Shown one piece after another: positions 45,224 through 53,937 of a DNA stretch of 64,000 nt. Origin of the DNA: Lunatimonas salinarum. GTDB taxonomy: Bacteria > Bacteroidota > Bacteroidia > Cytophagales > Cyclobacteriaceae. The notes beneath the pieces were generated by a model that had not been told where the DNA came from, did not search any database, and was given only the letters and a program-made list of their open reading frames with translations. Location: NCBI RefSeq assembly GCF_017811155.1, contig NZ_JACVCV010000016.1:35018-99017 (forward strand). The letters run 5' to 3'. Positions within the stretch are counted from its first letter, which is position 1, and every line of letters begins with the position of its first letter. The position numbers and the translations under genes are program-made.

Positions 45224-47719
45224 CTAGTCTGTTTCCTTATCTGCTGTTTGATGAGTCGAATTGGTCTTTGGGTTCTGCGGTAAGTTCAGTTCGCTCGATT
45301 TTAGGTGCAGGTCACGCTGGGGAAATGGGATTTCAATCCCCGCTTCATTAAAGGCGTCATAGGTGTCTGACAAAACTTGATTTCGGACATCTATCCAGGT
45401 GTCGAAGTTGGTGACCCAAAACAGTATGCGAAATTCAACTGCACTATCTGCAAAGTTGTGAATGAGGACTTTTGGAGCGGGGAATAGCATGACCTCGTTT
45501 TTTTGCAGGACTTCCTCCAGTACTTTTTGTACCAGTTTAAGGTCAGAACCATAGGCAACCCCCACTATTACCTCAATCCGTCGTTTTCTATCCGATAATG
45601 TCCAGTTAATCAGGTGCTGAGAGAGTAGGTCGCCATTAGGGATGATGACCTCTGAACCATCATACGCTTGAATGGTACTTGAGCGTATGCCCACTTCTTT
45701 CACTACCCCGGATCTTCCACCCACCTCAATGGCATCTCCAATCTGTATCGGGCGTTCAAAAGCAAGTATAATACCGGAGGCGAGGTTGTTCACGATTGTT
45801 TGAAGTCCAAAAGCAATGCCGACACTGAGGCCTCCCAATATGATGGTTAAGTTGTCCAAGGAGATTCCCGAAAACGCCAAAGCGAGCAAAAAGCCCACGA
45901 TCAACACAGCCAGGCGGATAAGCAGCACAGAAGATCCCAGCCTTTTGTCCCGTCCATCTGCTTTTTCGCTGTCGCGAATCGAAATAAAGTAGGCGATGTT
46001 CTTTGCCAAAACGGTGGAAACCCAAATGACTACGACAAAGATAAAAATACTGCTGAAGGTAAAGGAAGTGTTCCCGATCGCTCGGCTTTCGATAAAGAAC
46101 TGCTTGATGGATTCAATGATGAAATCATCAATGGATAGGTTCAACGCCAAAAAATATGCCCACATGGCTGAAGCCAGTAAAATGAAGAAGTTGCTCAATC
46201 GCTTATAGATTACTTTGTAGTCCAAGTAATTGGTGTATCCTTTGGTGTTGTCTTGAAGAAGCTCTATTTGCAGATAGAGTGCTTCCATGATGATGGTCAC
46301 AAAAAGATACAGGCTGATTCCTTGGGTAACACTCATCGTGGCGCTAACCCCAAGCATTTTGGCCAAGCTGAACCTACCTAGGACATGCAATATGACCGAA
46401 GCGACCTGGAGGGCAAGATAAAGGTATAAGAGGTACTTCAGATAAGCCGGGTATTGATCTGGATTGCGCTGTATCAGCGATAGGCTGCGCCATCCTGCAT
46501 AAAGTCCAATTATTGAAAAGGTAACCAGGTACCAGCGCTCTTGATTTGCTTCCTCCACGATTAGGTTACTGACACCAAAGATGATTAGACTGATAACCAA
46601 GAAAATCCACATACGGAAAACTTCGCGGATCAAGACCTTTTGTATGAGCAGGGAGGTAAAGACCGTTGTGGCCAAAAGCACTAGGAGAATAAAACTATTT
46701 GGCGGGTAGGGCAATACATAGGGCCCAAGGGTAAACATGCTTAACAGGGCACAGAGGAGTGGAGATTTCGTGAGGTATTTGTTTCTGTCAAGGATCAATT
46801 TGGAAAATTCCTTTTCTTTTCGAATGCTGTTTACCAAGTAAAAGAACCAAATATATATCCCGAGGCCTAGAATCGTCACCCAAATAAAGGTGTTAAGGTT
46901 TCTCTTCAAATAGGTTCGTATGATGATGCGGTTAAGAAGTATTGATTCTTCGACCACTGGGACGAGAGCAGGAAGTTCATTAAGCGAACGTAAATGCCAG
47001 ATGAACGGAGAATCTTGTTTGGAAAAGGCATTTCGAATGGTCCTTTGCTGCTCTCTGATCTCGTCTTTGGCATCACTAATTCCGACGCTAATGGCCGATA
47101 GTTTGGCCTGAAGGTCTAGATTATCGATATTTTGAGCGGTATACAGCGTATCGGCCCGGTTTAGTCGCTTTAAGAGGGCTTCCCATTGTTCATTCAAGGC
47201 AGGGAGGGAACTGGAATCCACCATTGAGGTGGCGGATTGGTAGGTGTCTTTCACTACCTTAATATTCTCACCGATTAGGGACAGTGTCTCCGCCCGACCT
47301 TCTACCTCGCTACGGAAGCGGCTTATCAAGAGATTGTAGCCAGAAAGCAAGTTGTCCAATTCGCTGAGGTATTGGAGGTTGAATTCGATTTCTCCCGAGT
47401 AAAAATTTTGCATGATCCGCTCCACAACTCCTTCTATAATGGAGATGTCGCGATGAATGGTTTCAACCTCCGGACTGCGCTGTAGGCGAATGATGGCCGT
47501 CTGTAGGGAGTGAAAATAGTCCTCGTTTTTCCGTATAAGTTCGTTGAGGGTAAGTGGTTTTTGGGGGATGGAATCTGACAAACTGGCAGTGGGGTCTTCG
47601 TTTTCCGGTGCTGATAGAGCTGTCGCACTGTCCCGTTGTGCCCAAGTGGCGTGGGTTAGTGATAGTAAAGCAATTACAAGGAAGACAGGGATTATTCTTT
47701 GTATACATGCAGCCTGCAT
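45224..47719 (-). CDS. Large MscS-family mechanosensitive channel
   Basis: An 831-residue channel of the MscS superfamily, larger than E. coli MscS (286 residues) and closer in plan to MscK/MscM types. It has a signal peptide (to about residue 27), a ~230-residue helical periplasmic region rich in heptad-like leucines, roughly 11 TM helices from about residue 270 to 640, and the MscS core: the pore-lining Ala/Gly helix (LGGLSVGIAFGLQTIVNNLASGIILAFERPIQIGD) followed by the beta domain (VGIRSSTIQAYDGSEVIIPNGDLL) and the C-terminal alpha/beta cage. It is convergent with the kelch-SSS gene, 7 bases apart. Confidence 0.9.
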   Translation of the reverse strand: MQAACIQRIIPVFLVIALLSLTHATWAQRDSATALSAPENEDPTASLSDSIPQKPLTLNELIRKNEDYFHSLQTAIIRLQRSPEVETIHRDISIIEGVVERIMQNFYSGEIEFNLQYLSELDNLLSGYNLLISRFRSEVEGRAETLSLIGENIKVVKDTYQSATSMVDSSSLPALNEQWEALLKRLNRADTLYTAQNIDNLDLQAKLSAISVGISDAKDEIREQQRTIRNAFSKQDSPFIWHLRSLNELPALVPVVEESILLNRIIIRTYLKRNLNTFIWVTILGLGIYIWFFYLVNSIRKEKEFSKLILDRNKYLTKSPLLCALLSMFTLGPYVLPYPPNSFILLVLLATTVFTSLLIQKVLIREVFRMWIFLVISLIIFGVSNLIVEEANQERWYLVTFSIIGLYAGWRSLSLIQRNPDQYPAYLKYLLYLYLALQVASVILHVLGRFSLAKMLGVSATMSVTQGISLYLFVTIIMEALYLQIELLQDNTKGYTNYLDYKVIYKRLSNFFILLASAMWAYFLALNLSIDDFIIESIKQFFIESRAIGNTSFTFSSIFIFVVVIWVSTVLAKNIAYFISIRDSEKADGRDKRLGSSVLLIRLAVLIVGFLLALAFSGISLDNLTIILGGLSVGIAFGLQTIVNNLASGIILAFERPIQIGDAIEVGGRSGVVKEVGIRSSTIQAYDGSEVIIPNGDLLSQHLINWTLSDRKRRIEVIVGVAYGSDLKLVQKVLEEVLQKNEVMLFPAPKVLIHNFADSAVEFRILFWVTNFDTWIDVRNQVLSDTYDAFNEAGIEIPFPQRDLHLKSSELNLPQNPKTNSTHQTADKETD

Positions 47720-48067
47720 AGTGTCAGCGGTGAAATGGGTAAAGCGATACAGAATCCGGGGGTAGTTGGTTTTTATTTCCTCAGAGCCAAATTTATACGA
47801 TTTAATTGTTAAATTTATAAAAATGCGTCAGTAGCTAAATGACTCCTTCAGATTTATAATTGGAATATCGCCAAACATGGCATCCCGATTGTTGTTTAAC
47901 TAATTGCGGTGTAGGGTTACCTCAAAGGGGCGCTTGGTAAAATTTTAGTGGGTTGCGTTAAATCCTGTTAAAATTTTCTATCGGAGTTCATTTGGCATTC
48001 TTTTGGGGCAACCCAATACGGATAATATCGTGGAAAGTGTATCAATTAACAGAAAGAAAGGAATAAA
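47720..48067. other. 348-base divergent region between mscS and htrA
   Basis: AT-rich. The nine-base direct repeat AAATTTATA occurs at 47789-47797 and 47812-47820. No full TTTG/TAnnTTTG promoter pair is seen. AAAGGAA at 48057-48063 is a good ribosome-binding site for the protease gene. Confidence 0.4.
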
Positions 48068-49555
48068 ATGAGCAAAAAGCAGTTTTTCTTGGGAATCGTT
48101 TTGGCGTCTCTCATCGGTGGATTAGTCGCCCTGTTTGGGGTGAGTGTGCTACAGGACAAGAATGGAAATTCATCTACCTACACAGAACAGCAAAGTGCCA
48201 GTCTTGTCAATTGGCTCAACGATGAGCGCTTTGTCATTCCTGATGGAATCAACTTTGTGGCCGCAGCCCAAGTGGTAACCCCTGCGGTGGTGCACGTTAG
48301 GAGTAGTGTGACCGTGAGTGGGCGTTCCGGAGGAGTAGATCCGCTGGAGGAGTTCTTTGGGTTCAGATCACCTTCCCCAAGAGGAGAACAAGCTCCTAGA
48401 GAGGGGCGTAGTTCCGGTTCCGGGGTCATCGTTTCATCCGACGGATATATCGTGACCAATAATCACGTGATCGAAAATGCCACCAAGGTGGATATTACCC
48501 TGGAGGACAACAGGCGATATGTTGCAAAAGTAGTCGGCACGGATCCCACCACCGATCTGGCACTGCTGAAAATAGAGGAAAAAGGATTGCCCCATATCCC
48601 ATTTGGAGATTCTGATAATGCGATGATCGGAGAGTGGGTATTAGCAGTAGGCAATCCCTACGAGCTGAATTCCACCGTAACAGCGGGTATTATCAGTGCA
48701 AAGGCACGAAATATCCGGATTCTGCGGGACGAAAATAACCTGCAAATTGAGTCATTTATTCAAACCGATGCAGCGGTCAATCCAGGTAATTCCGGCGGTC
48801 CGTTAGTAAACCTATCTGGAGAAATTATTGGTATCAACACAGCCATTGCCTCCCGGACCGGAGGATTTAGCGGCTACTCCTTTGCTGTGCCCAGTGCCAT
48901 TGTGAAGAAGGTTACCGAAGACCTGATGGAGTACGGAACCGTGCAGCGTGGTTTGATAGGGGTTTCTATTCAGGATGTAAGTCCTGAACTGGAAGAGCGT
49001 GAGGGCATCAAAATTCAAGCTACCCGTGGAGTTTATGTGGCCGGTGTGAATGAGGGAAGTGGTGGCGAAGAGGCCGGATTGAAAAAGGGAGACGTGATTA
49101 TCGGCATTGACGGTGCGGATACGTACACCACGTCAGCGTTACAGGAGCGAGTGGCCCGAAAACGTCCCGGCGACAAAGTAGACATAAAATTCCTTCGGGA
49201 TGGAAAGGAAATGAACACCACTGCGACGCTGAGAAATATTTCTGGAGACACCAAAGTGGTCGTGAAGGAAATTCCAAAACGCGAGGAGTTTGAAGGGGTA
49301 GTATTCGAAGATGTGCCAGGAAGCATCAAAAACAGGCTTGAAATCGAAGGCGGGGCTTCCATATCCATCGTGGACAACGAGGCCTGGAAAGAGGCTGGAC
49401 TTCGGGAGGGCTTTATCATCACCAAAATCGGACGGACTCGCATCAATAATGCGAAGGACGTGGTTGAGGCGCTTAAGCAATATAAGGGCGAAGAGGTAAG
49501 TATTTTGGGAGTATACCCCAACGGGCAGCGCTCTTATTACGACGTTCAGCTGTAA
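48068..49555 (+). CDS. HtrA/Deg-family periplasmic serine protease with two PDZ domains
   Basis: A 495-residue envelope quality-control protease. An N-terminal membrane or signal segment (about 6-28) is followed by the trypsin-like domain with His near residue 132 (IVTNNHVIENA), Asp near 163 (DPTTDLALLKI) and the nucleophile Ser near 242 (NPGNSGGPLVN). Then come PDZ1 (about 285-385, VYVAGVNEGSGGEEAGLKKGDVI) and PDZ2 (about 405-490, GASISIVDNEAWKEAGLREGFII). The order equals DegP/DegQ; I do not choose between them. AAAGGAA precedes the ATG, and a strong terminator follows. It is a single gene. Confidence 0.93.
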   Translation: MSKKQFFLGIVLASLIGGLVALFGVSVLQDKNGNSSTYTEQQSASLVNWLNDERFVIPDGINFVAAAQVVTPAVVHVRSSVTVSGRSGGVDPLEEFFGFRSPSPRGEQAPREGRSSGSGVIVSSDGYIVTNNHVIENATKVDITLEDNRRYVAKVVGTDPTTDLALLKIEEKGLPHIPFGDSDNAMIGEWVLAVGNPYELNSTVTAGIISAKARNIRILRDENNLQIESFIQTDAAVNPGNSGGPLVNLSGEIIGINTAIASRTGGFSGYSFAVPSAIVKKVTEDLMEYGTVQRGLIGVSIQDVSPELEEREGIKIQATRGVYVAGVNEGSGGEEAGLKKGDVIIGIDGADTYTTSALQERVARKRPGDKVDIKFLRDGKEMNTTATLRNISGDTKVVVKEIPKREEFEGVVFEDVPGSIKNRLEIEGGASISIVDNEAWKEAGLREGFIITKIGRTRINNAKDVVEALKQYKGEEVSILGVYPNGQRSYYDVQL

Positions 49556-49581
49556 CGGTTACCGGTGAAATCACCTCATCA

Positions 49582-49612
49582 AAAAGAGCTGCCAATCATT
49601 GGCAGCTCTTTT
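49582..49612 (+). terminator. Terminator after the HtrA gene
   Basis: Thirteen-base perfect arms AAAAGAGCTGCCA (49582-49594) and TGGCAGCTCTTTT (49600-49612), five-base loop, T-rich end. Confidence 0.88.
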
Positions 49613-49689
49613 AATTTGAACTTGGTATAATATTTTTAGATGATAGTCAGTAGCTTGGAATAAGGATAGTAAAAAAAATGAGTGGAATG

Positions 49690-49720
49690 TTTGACATAAT
49701 CAATATTGGGGCTACATTTG
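49690..49720 (+). promoter_or_regulatory. Promoter of the tRNA-Val gene
   Basis: TTTG (49690-49693) and TACATTTG (49713-49720) with a 19-base spacer. Both boxes match the Bacteroidota consensus exactly. It is the clearest promoter of the window and lies 46 bases before the tRNA. Confidence 0.75.
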
Positions 49721-49766
49721 CAAACCGATTCGGGGAAACAAGTTGATTTTTGTGCCCCTACTAAAT

Positions 49767-49841
49767 GGGAGTTTAGCTCAGCTGGTTCAGAGCATCTGCC
49801 TTACAAGCAGAGGGTCGGGGGTTCGAATCCCTCAACTCCCA
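49767..49841 (+). tRNA. tRNA-Val (anticodon TAC)
   Basis: Acceptor GGGAGTT/AACTCCC with discriminator A at 49841, D arm GCTC-loop-GAGC, anticodon stem TCTGC/GCAGA with loop CTTACAA (anticodon TAC at 49802-49804), and T loop GGTTCGAATCC. The CCA is not encoded. No copy of its 3' end was seen downstream, so there is no evidence for use as an integration site within this window. Confidence 0.95.
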
Positions 49842-50246
49842 CAGGTACCAAGTCCCTTACTATCAGTAACATGAGAGTCAGGGATTTTTGTTTTGGAGAT
49901 GGCTCCATGAGTGGTTTAGCTAAGAGTTAGCATCCGTTTTTTAAGGGTCTCTCAATTTTCCATAGAGGCTGTGGTGCCCAAAGTAACTAATCGTTCTCAA
50001 ACCAATACCACTGGAATAATTCTGTTCATTACTTTTCTAAATTCAGGTATCACTTGAACTGAGTGGTGAGTTCGCCCCTCGCGAGGTAAACTCCCCCTTT
50101 GCCACAGAAATCAATCCCGTATTCGGTGAAAACCTTGGCTGTCCGGAAGTTTTCCGCTACAATTTTGCCTACTTTTTTTCTTCGATAATTGCTAATTTTG
50201 CTATATTTTAAATGATATTATTATATTTTATTTAAGTAATTTTTTT
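49842..50246. other. 405-base gene-poor stretch between tRNA-Val and the Rrf2 gene
   Basis: It begins with a weak terminator-like fold (TCCC near 49853, TTACT/AGTAA, and GGGA then T5 near 49881-49889) and holds the remnant of a ric/ytfE gene on the minus strand at 50050-50172. The last ~70 bases are very AT-rich. Nothing else recognised. Confidence 0.5.
50050..50172 (-). pseudogene. Remnant of ric/ytfE/scdA (iron-sulfur cluster repair protein), N-terminus only
   Basis: The minus strand encodes VGKIVAENFRTAKVFTEYGIDFC, which matches the N-terminal ScdA_N (DUF542) domain of RIC proteins; that domain normally continues with a second Cys (DFCCGG). Here it reads DFCGKGG, then unrelated codons and a stop. 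There is no start codon in the usual place and the C-terminal hemerythrin-like di-iron domain is absent. RIC proteins repair Fe-S clusters after nitric oxide or oxidative damage and are often under NsrR control. The NsrR-like gene lies 75 bases upstream on the same strand. Confidence 0.65.
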
Positions 50247-50750
50247 TTAGGTTTTTAAAAAACTAACCCCAGGATTGATACCTTGAGCCATATCCTGAAG
50301 TGTAGTAATCATTATCATACCGGTGAGGTGGTCCCTAAGGGCTTTGAACTTGTGATGAACTGCACAGGGATGCTTTTCCGAACATTCCTTTAAGCCCAGG
50401 GCACAGCCAGTAAAAATAGAATCACCGTCAATCACCTGTACAATTCGATAAAGTGGAGCCTTTCTTCCCTCTTCATTGATTTCAAAGCCTCCATGCGGGC
50501 CTTTGATGGATAAAAGAAGGCTTTCCCGAACCAAAACTCGTAGGGTTTTGGCTGTAAAAGCCTCCGGAGAATTGATAGCAAAAGAAATCTCTTTCAGCCC
50601 GGACCGCTCCTGACCTTCCGGAAGTGTGGCCAGGAAAATCATGGAGTTGATTTCGTATTGACGGGTTTTGGAAAATATCTTTGGACTGATTGATGTGTGA
50701 ATTGTAACATAAAAATAATAAGGGATAAAAATATCCTGTAAAATTTGCAT
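50247..50750 (-). CDS. Rrf2-family Fe-S transcriptional regulator, NsrR-like
   Basis: Winged-helix regulator with an expected Fe-S cluster. The DNA-binding part reads FSKTRQYEINSMIFLAT ... FTAKTLRVLVRESLLLSIKGPHGGF, and the cluster cysteines lie in GCALGLKECSEKHPC (C-x6-C-x5-C), as in NO-sensing Bacteroidota Rrf2 proteins. The only usual start codon in frame upstream of the homologous part is ATG at 50750 (167 residues), but the palindromic operator at 50723-50736 lies inside that extension. Rrf2 proteins normally start MFSK, and here the corresponding codon at 50678 is ATA, giving 143 residues. Either a rare AUA start is used or the N-terminus is extended. A ric remnant lies downstream, supporting a nitric oxide role. 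Confidence 0.85.
   Translation of the reverse strand: MQILQDIFIPYYFYVTIHTSISPKIFSKTRQYEINSMIFLATLPEGQERSGLKEISFAINSPEAFTAKTLRVLVRESLLLSIKGPHGGFEINEEGRKAPLYRIVQVIDGDSIFTGCALGLKECSEKHPCAVHHKFKALRDHLTGMIMITTLQDMAQGINPGVSFLKT
50723..50736. promoter_or_regulatory. Palindromic operator GGATA-AAAA-TATCC near the Rrf2 gene start
   Basis: Perfect five-base arms with a four-base spacer. The same GGATA-N4-TATCC occurs at 58101-58114 before another operon. An autoregulatory Rrf2 site is inferred. Confidence 0.55.
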
Positions 50751-50763
50751 AAATTTTCGAATA

Positions 50764-50800
50764 ACAAAAAAGGCCTGCCCGGATTATAAACCGGACAGGC
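50764..50800 (-). terminator. Terminator of the second RND operon
   Basis: On the minus strand GCCTGTCCGG (50800-50791) pairs with CCGGGCAGGC (50782-50773) with one U.G, eight-base loop, followed by C and T6. Confidence 0.85.
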
Positions 50801-50826
50801 TGGCATTTTTCTTACTACTTCTAATC

Positions 50827-53800
50827 CTAACTTAAAACAGATTCCTTTTTTGAACGCTGAAACTTAGCTTTGATTCGATCAGCTACCTCATAGACCATCG
50901 GCACGAGGTACACGGTCAAGATCAAAGAGGAAAGCAAACCTCCGATAATCACCCAAGCCAAGCCGTTTTTCCATTCGCTGGCTGCACCGCTAGCCAAGGC
51001 AATGGGAAGCATCCCAATTGCCATGGAAAGTGTGGTCATTAGAATAGGTCGCATTCTTCCTTTGCCGGCTTCGATCAGCGCTTCCCGGGTTCCCATTCCC
51101 TTTTCTTTCAACTGATTGGCAAAATCCACGATCAAAATCGCGTTTTTGGCAACCAAACCCATCAGCATGATCAAGCCCAAGAGTGCAAATAAACTTAGGT
51201 TATTCATCGACAGATTAAGGGCTAGCATCGCTCCAATCACGGCAACCGGAATGGAAAACAACACCACAAAAGGGTAAATAAAACTATCGTATAGTGCCAC
51301 CATGATCAGGTAGATCAACAGGAAGGAAATCAACAACACCTGCCCCAAAGCACCAAAACTGTCATTTTGCCGCTTGATATCGGAACCCCACACCATGCTG
51401 ATTCCTTCGGGAAGAGGATTATCTTTTAGGTAAGCCACCACCTCATCGGCAACCGTACCGGAAGGCCTGCCCAAAGCATCCGCGGTCAACGTCACCGCAG
51501 GCTGCCGGTTTTTTCGTTCAAGCATAGATGGAGAATTAGACTGAACCACTTCAGCTACCTGGGACAGGACAATCGGCATTCCCTTGGGATTGATCAGCTG
51601 AAAATTGCTGACATCTTCGTACGACTGTCGGTTGAATTGGTCCAATTGAATCCGGACCGGATATTCGGTTCCAGCCTCAGTCAAGGTTGCATCCTCGTTA
51701 CCCGCAAAGGCATTTCGAAGCGTCAACCCCAATACGGCATTGGATAAGCCCAATCGCTGCAACTTATCCGAATCAGGAATCACCTGAAACTCGGGACTCC
51801 CCTCTTCTACGGATAGCTTGACGTAATCCGCACCGGGGATTTTCTCAAGAACCAAGGCCAAATCCTTCGCTACCTGCATTACTTGTTCCTGATCGGGTCC
51901 GCTAAGCGTCATCTCGATGGGCGCCGACCGGGGAATCAATCCCAAGGCAGTCATTGAGAAACTGATTCCTGGAAAGGTCCGCTTAAGTTCTTCTCGTACG
52001 TCTTTCATGAATTGTTCGGTGGAAAGCCCTCCGGTTTCTTTCTTGTCCAGCAGCTGAACGGTCAGTTCGGATTTATAAGGCAATCCCACTCCCAAACTTC
52101 CGATCCCCGTGGTAGGTCCGGCCACATTGCTGAACAGCGTAGAGACTTCAGGCTGCTGCAGCAGAAATTGCTCAACTTGAAGCGTGCGGAGGTTATTTTC
52201 CTTCACACTGGTGGACTTGTCGTATTCCAGATAAAGCCGAAACTTACCCTGATCTCCTGTAGCAATCAGTTCCTTGCCGATGATCCCCTGTCTAAGGATA
52301 CCCAAGGTCATCACGAATAGCAAAATCACCATCCCTGTGAAAGCCAGCTTATGGTTCAAAACCCAAGTTAACTGTCTGCCATACCAAGCGATAAAGCGAT
52401 CCAACTGATGCTCAAATCCGATTAAAAACCGATTAAATGCATTAGTCGGCTTCAAATCCTCTGCCTTCCCGATTCTAGAAGCCATCCAAGGAGTCAGTGT
52501 AAAGCCAACTAACAAGCTGGTCAAGGTAGAAGTGATGACCACTACCGAAAACTGCTTTAGCATGTCAGCAACAAAAACTTGAAGAAAAAGGATCGGCAGG
52601 AAAACTACCACGTCCACCAAAGTGATGGATAGCGCCGAAAAACCAATTTCCATACGTCCGACCATTGCTGCGGATTTTTTATCCTTTCTCATATCCAGAT
52701 GGCGTTGGATATTTTCCAACACTACCGTCGCATCATCCACCAATATCCCGATGATCAACGACATGGCGAGCAAAGTCATCAGATTGAGCGTATACCCGAG
52801 CAACCACATCACCGCAAAGGCGGTGACAAGCGAAGTTGGAATAGCGATCAAGACAATCAATGAATTTCGGAAGCTGCGCAAAAAGAGCAGCATGACCAGA
52901 GAAACCAGAATCACCGCAAGGATCAAGTCAAACACTACTGAATTCACTGCTGCGATGGTATTGTCCGTACTGTCATCGGCGATAATAAACGAAACTCCTC
53001 CGGCAGAATTCTGAGCCTCGATTTGAGCAAGTTTTTCCCGGACAGCCTTCGATACATCGACCGCATTGGCATCGCCTTGCTTCTTGAGCAATAGTCCGAT
53101 CCCTTCTTTACCATTGAACCGGCTGACTGAAGTGATTTCTTTGGTTTCGTCACTGACTACCGCCAAATCCCTCACATAAATCGGTGTACCGGGCACAGGC
53201 ATCGCCACTTGGACATTTTCGATGGCTGACAACTCGTTGAATTTTCCGCTCAATCGAACAGAACTTTGAACTTGATCGGTCTGCACATTTCCGGCAGGCA
53301 CATCCAAGCCAGCCCGATTGATGGCCTCCACTACCTGCTGAAGCGGAATCTGATAAAAGCGCAATTTTTCGGGATCGATATTCACTTGAATTTCCCGCTG
53401 CTCTCCACCCAAAACGGTGATCTCGGCCACCCCTTTCAACTGCTGAATCTGAGGTATAAAATCATCCACCATTTTTTGGTAAAAGACCTTGGATTCAAGT
53501 TGGCTCGTAGCCGTAATAGACATGATCGGCAGATCGTTAGGCGATACTTTGGTCATCACAGGCGAAAGCACATCCTCAGGCAAATCTTTGGAAATATTGT
53601 CGATGTATCGCTGCGCATCTTGCATGGACTGATCGAGATCCACACCATAGTTCATATTGGCAATGATGACCGAGGCATTGGGCATGGACTTGGTGACCAA
53701 GTAATCGACACCTTCCAGGTTGGAAAGTGCGTCCTCGATTTTCTCCGAAACCGAAGATTGCACCTCATCAGGCAATGCGCCCGGATAGCCAGTCTTGATC

Positions 53801-53937
53801 ACCAACACCGGCTGATTGAAATCCGGCATGAGTTCATAAGACAAATTGGTAAAGCCGATGTATCCAAGCAGGATAAACAAGCTGAACAAGACGATGATCA
53901 GCGAGGGCCTATTGATCGAAATGGAAGTGATATTCAT
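50827..53937 (-). CDS. RND efflux pump, inner-membrane permease (second system)
   Basis: A 1036-residue proton-driven exporter of the HAE1/AcrB type. The N-terminus (TSISINRPSLIIVLFSLFILLGYIG), porter domains, TM4 motif IIGILVDDATVVLENIQRHLD with the paired aspartates, and second half (LMVALYDSFIYPFVVLFSIPVAVIGAMLAL, LMGLVAKNAILIVDFANQ) are all present. It is clearly diverged from the pump at 2350. The ATG overlaps the TGA of the adaptor gene by four bases (ATGA). It closes the tetR-tolC-adaptor-pump operon, and a strong terminator follows. Confidence 0.92.
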   Translation of the reverse strand: MNITSISINRPSLIIVLFSLFILLGYIGFTNLSYELMPDFNQPVLVIKTGYPGALPDEVQSSVSEKIEDALSNLEGVDYLVTKSMPNASVIIANMNYGVDLDQSMQDAQRYIDNISKDLPEDVLSPVMTKVSPNDLPIMSITATSQLESKVFYQKMVDDFIPQIQQLKGVAEITVLGGEQREIQVNIDPEKLRFYQIPLQQVVEAINRAGLDVPAGNVQTDQVQSSVRLSGKFNELSAIENVQVAMPVPGTPIYVRDLAVVSDETKEITSVSRFNGKEGIGLLLKKQGDANAVDVSKAVREKLAQIEAQNSAGGVSFIIADDSTDNTIAAVNSVVFDLILAVILVSLVMLLFLRSFRNSLIVLIAIPTSLVTAFAVMWLLGYTLNLMTLLAMSLIIGILVDDATVVLENIQRHLDMRKDKKSAAMVGRMEIGFSALSITLVDVVVFLPILFLQVFVADMLKQFSVVVITSTLTSLLVGFTLTPWMASRIGKAEDLKPTNAFNRFLIGFEHQLDRFIAWYGRQLTWVLNHKLAFTGMVILLFVMTLGILRQGIIGKELIATGDQGKFRLYLEYDKSTSVKENNLRTLQVEQFLLQQPEVSTLFSNVAGPTTGIGSLGVGLPYKSELTVQLLDKKETGGLSTEQFMKDVREELKRTFPGISFSMTALGLIPRSAPIEMTLSGPDQEQVMQVAKDLALVLEKIPGADYVKLSVEEGSPEFQVIPDSDKLQRLGLSNAVLGLTLRNAFAGNEDATLTEAGTEYPVRIQLDQFNRQSYEDVSNFQLINPKGMPIVLSQVAEVVQSNSPSMLERKNRQPAVTLTADALGRPSGTVADEVVAYLKDNPLPEGISMVWGSDIKRQNDSFGALGQVLLISFLLIYLIMVALYDSFIYPFVVLFSIPVAVIGAMLALNLSMNNLSLFALLGLIMLMGLVAKNAILIVDFANQLKEKGMGTREALIEAGKGRMRPILMTTLSMAIGMLPIALASGAASEWKNGLAWVIIGGLLSSLILTVYLVPMVYEVADRIKAKFQRSKKESVLS

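Noticed and set aside
49767..50246. tRNA-Val as integration site of a genomic island
   Set aside because: The accessory region begins after the tRNA, but there is no integrase gene and no repeat of the tRNA 3' end was seen up to 64000.
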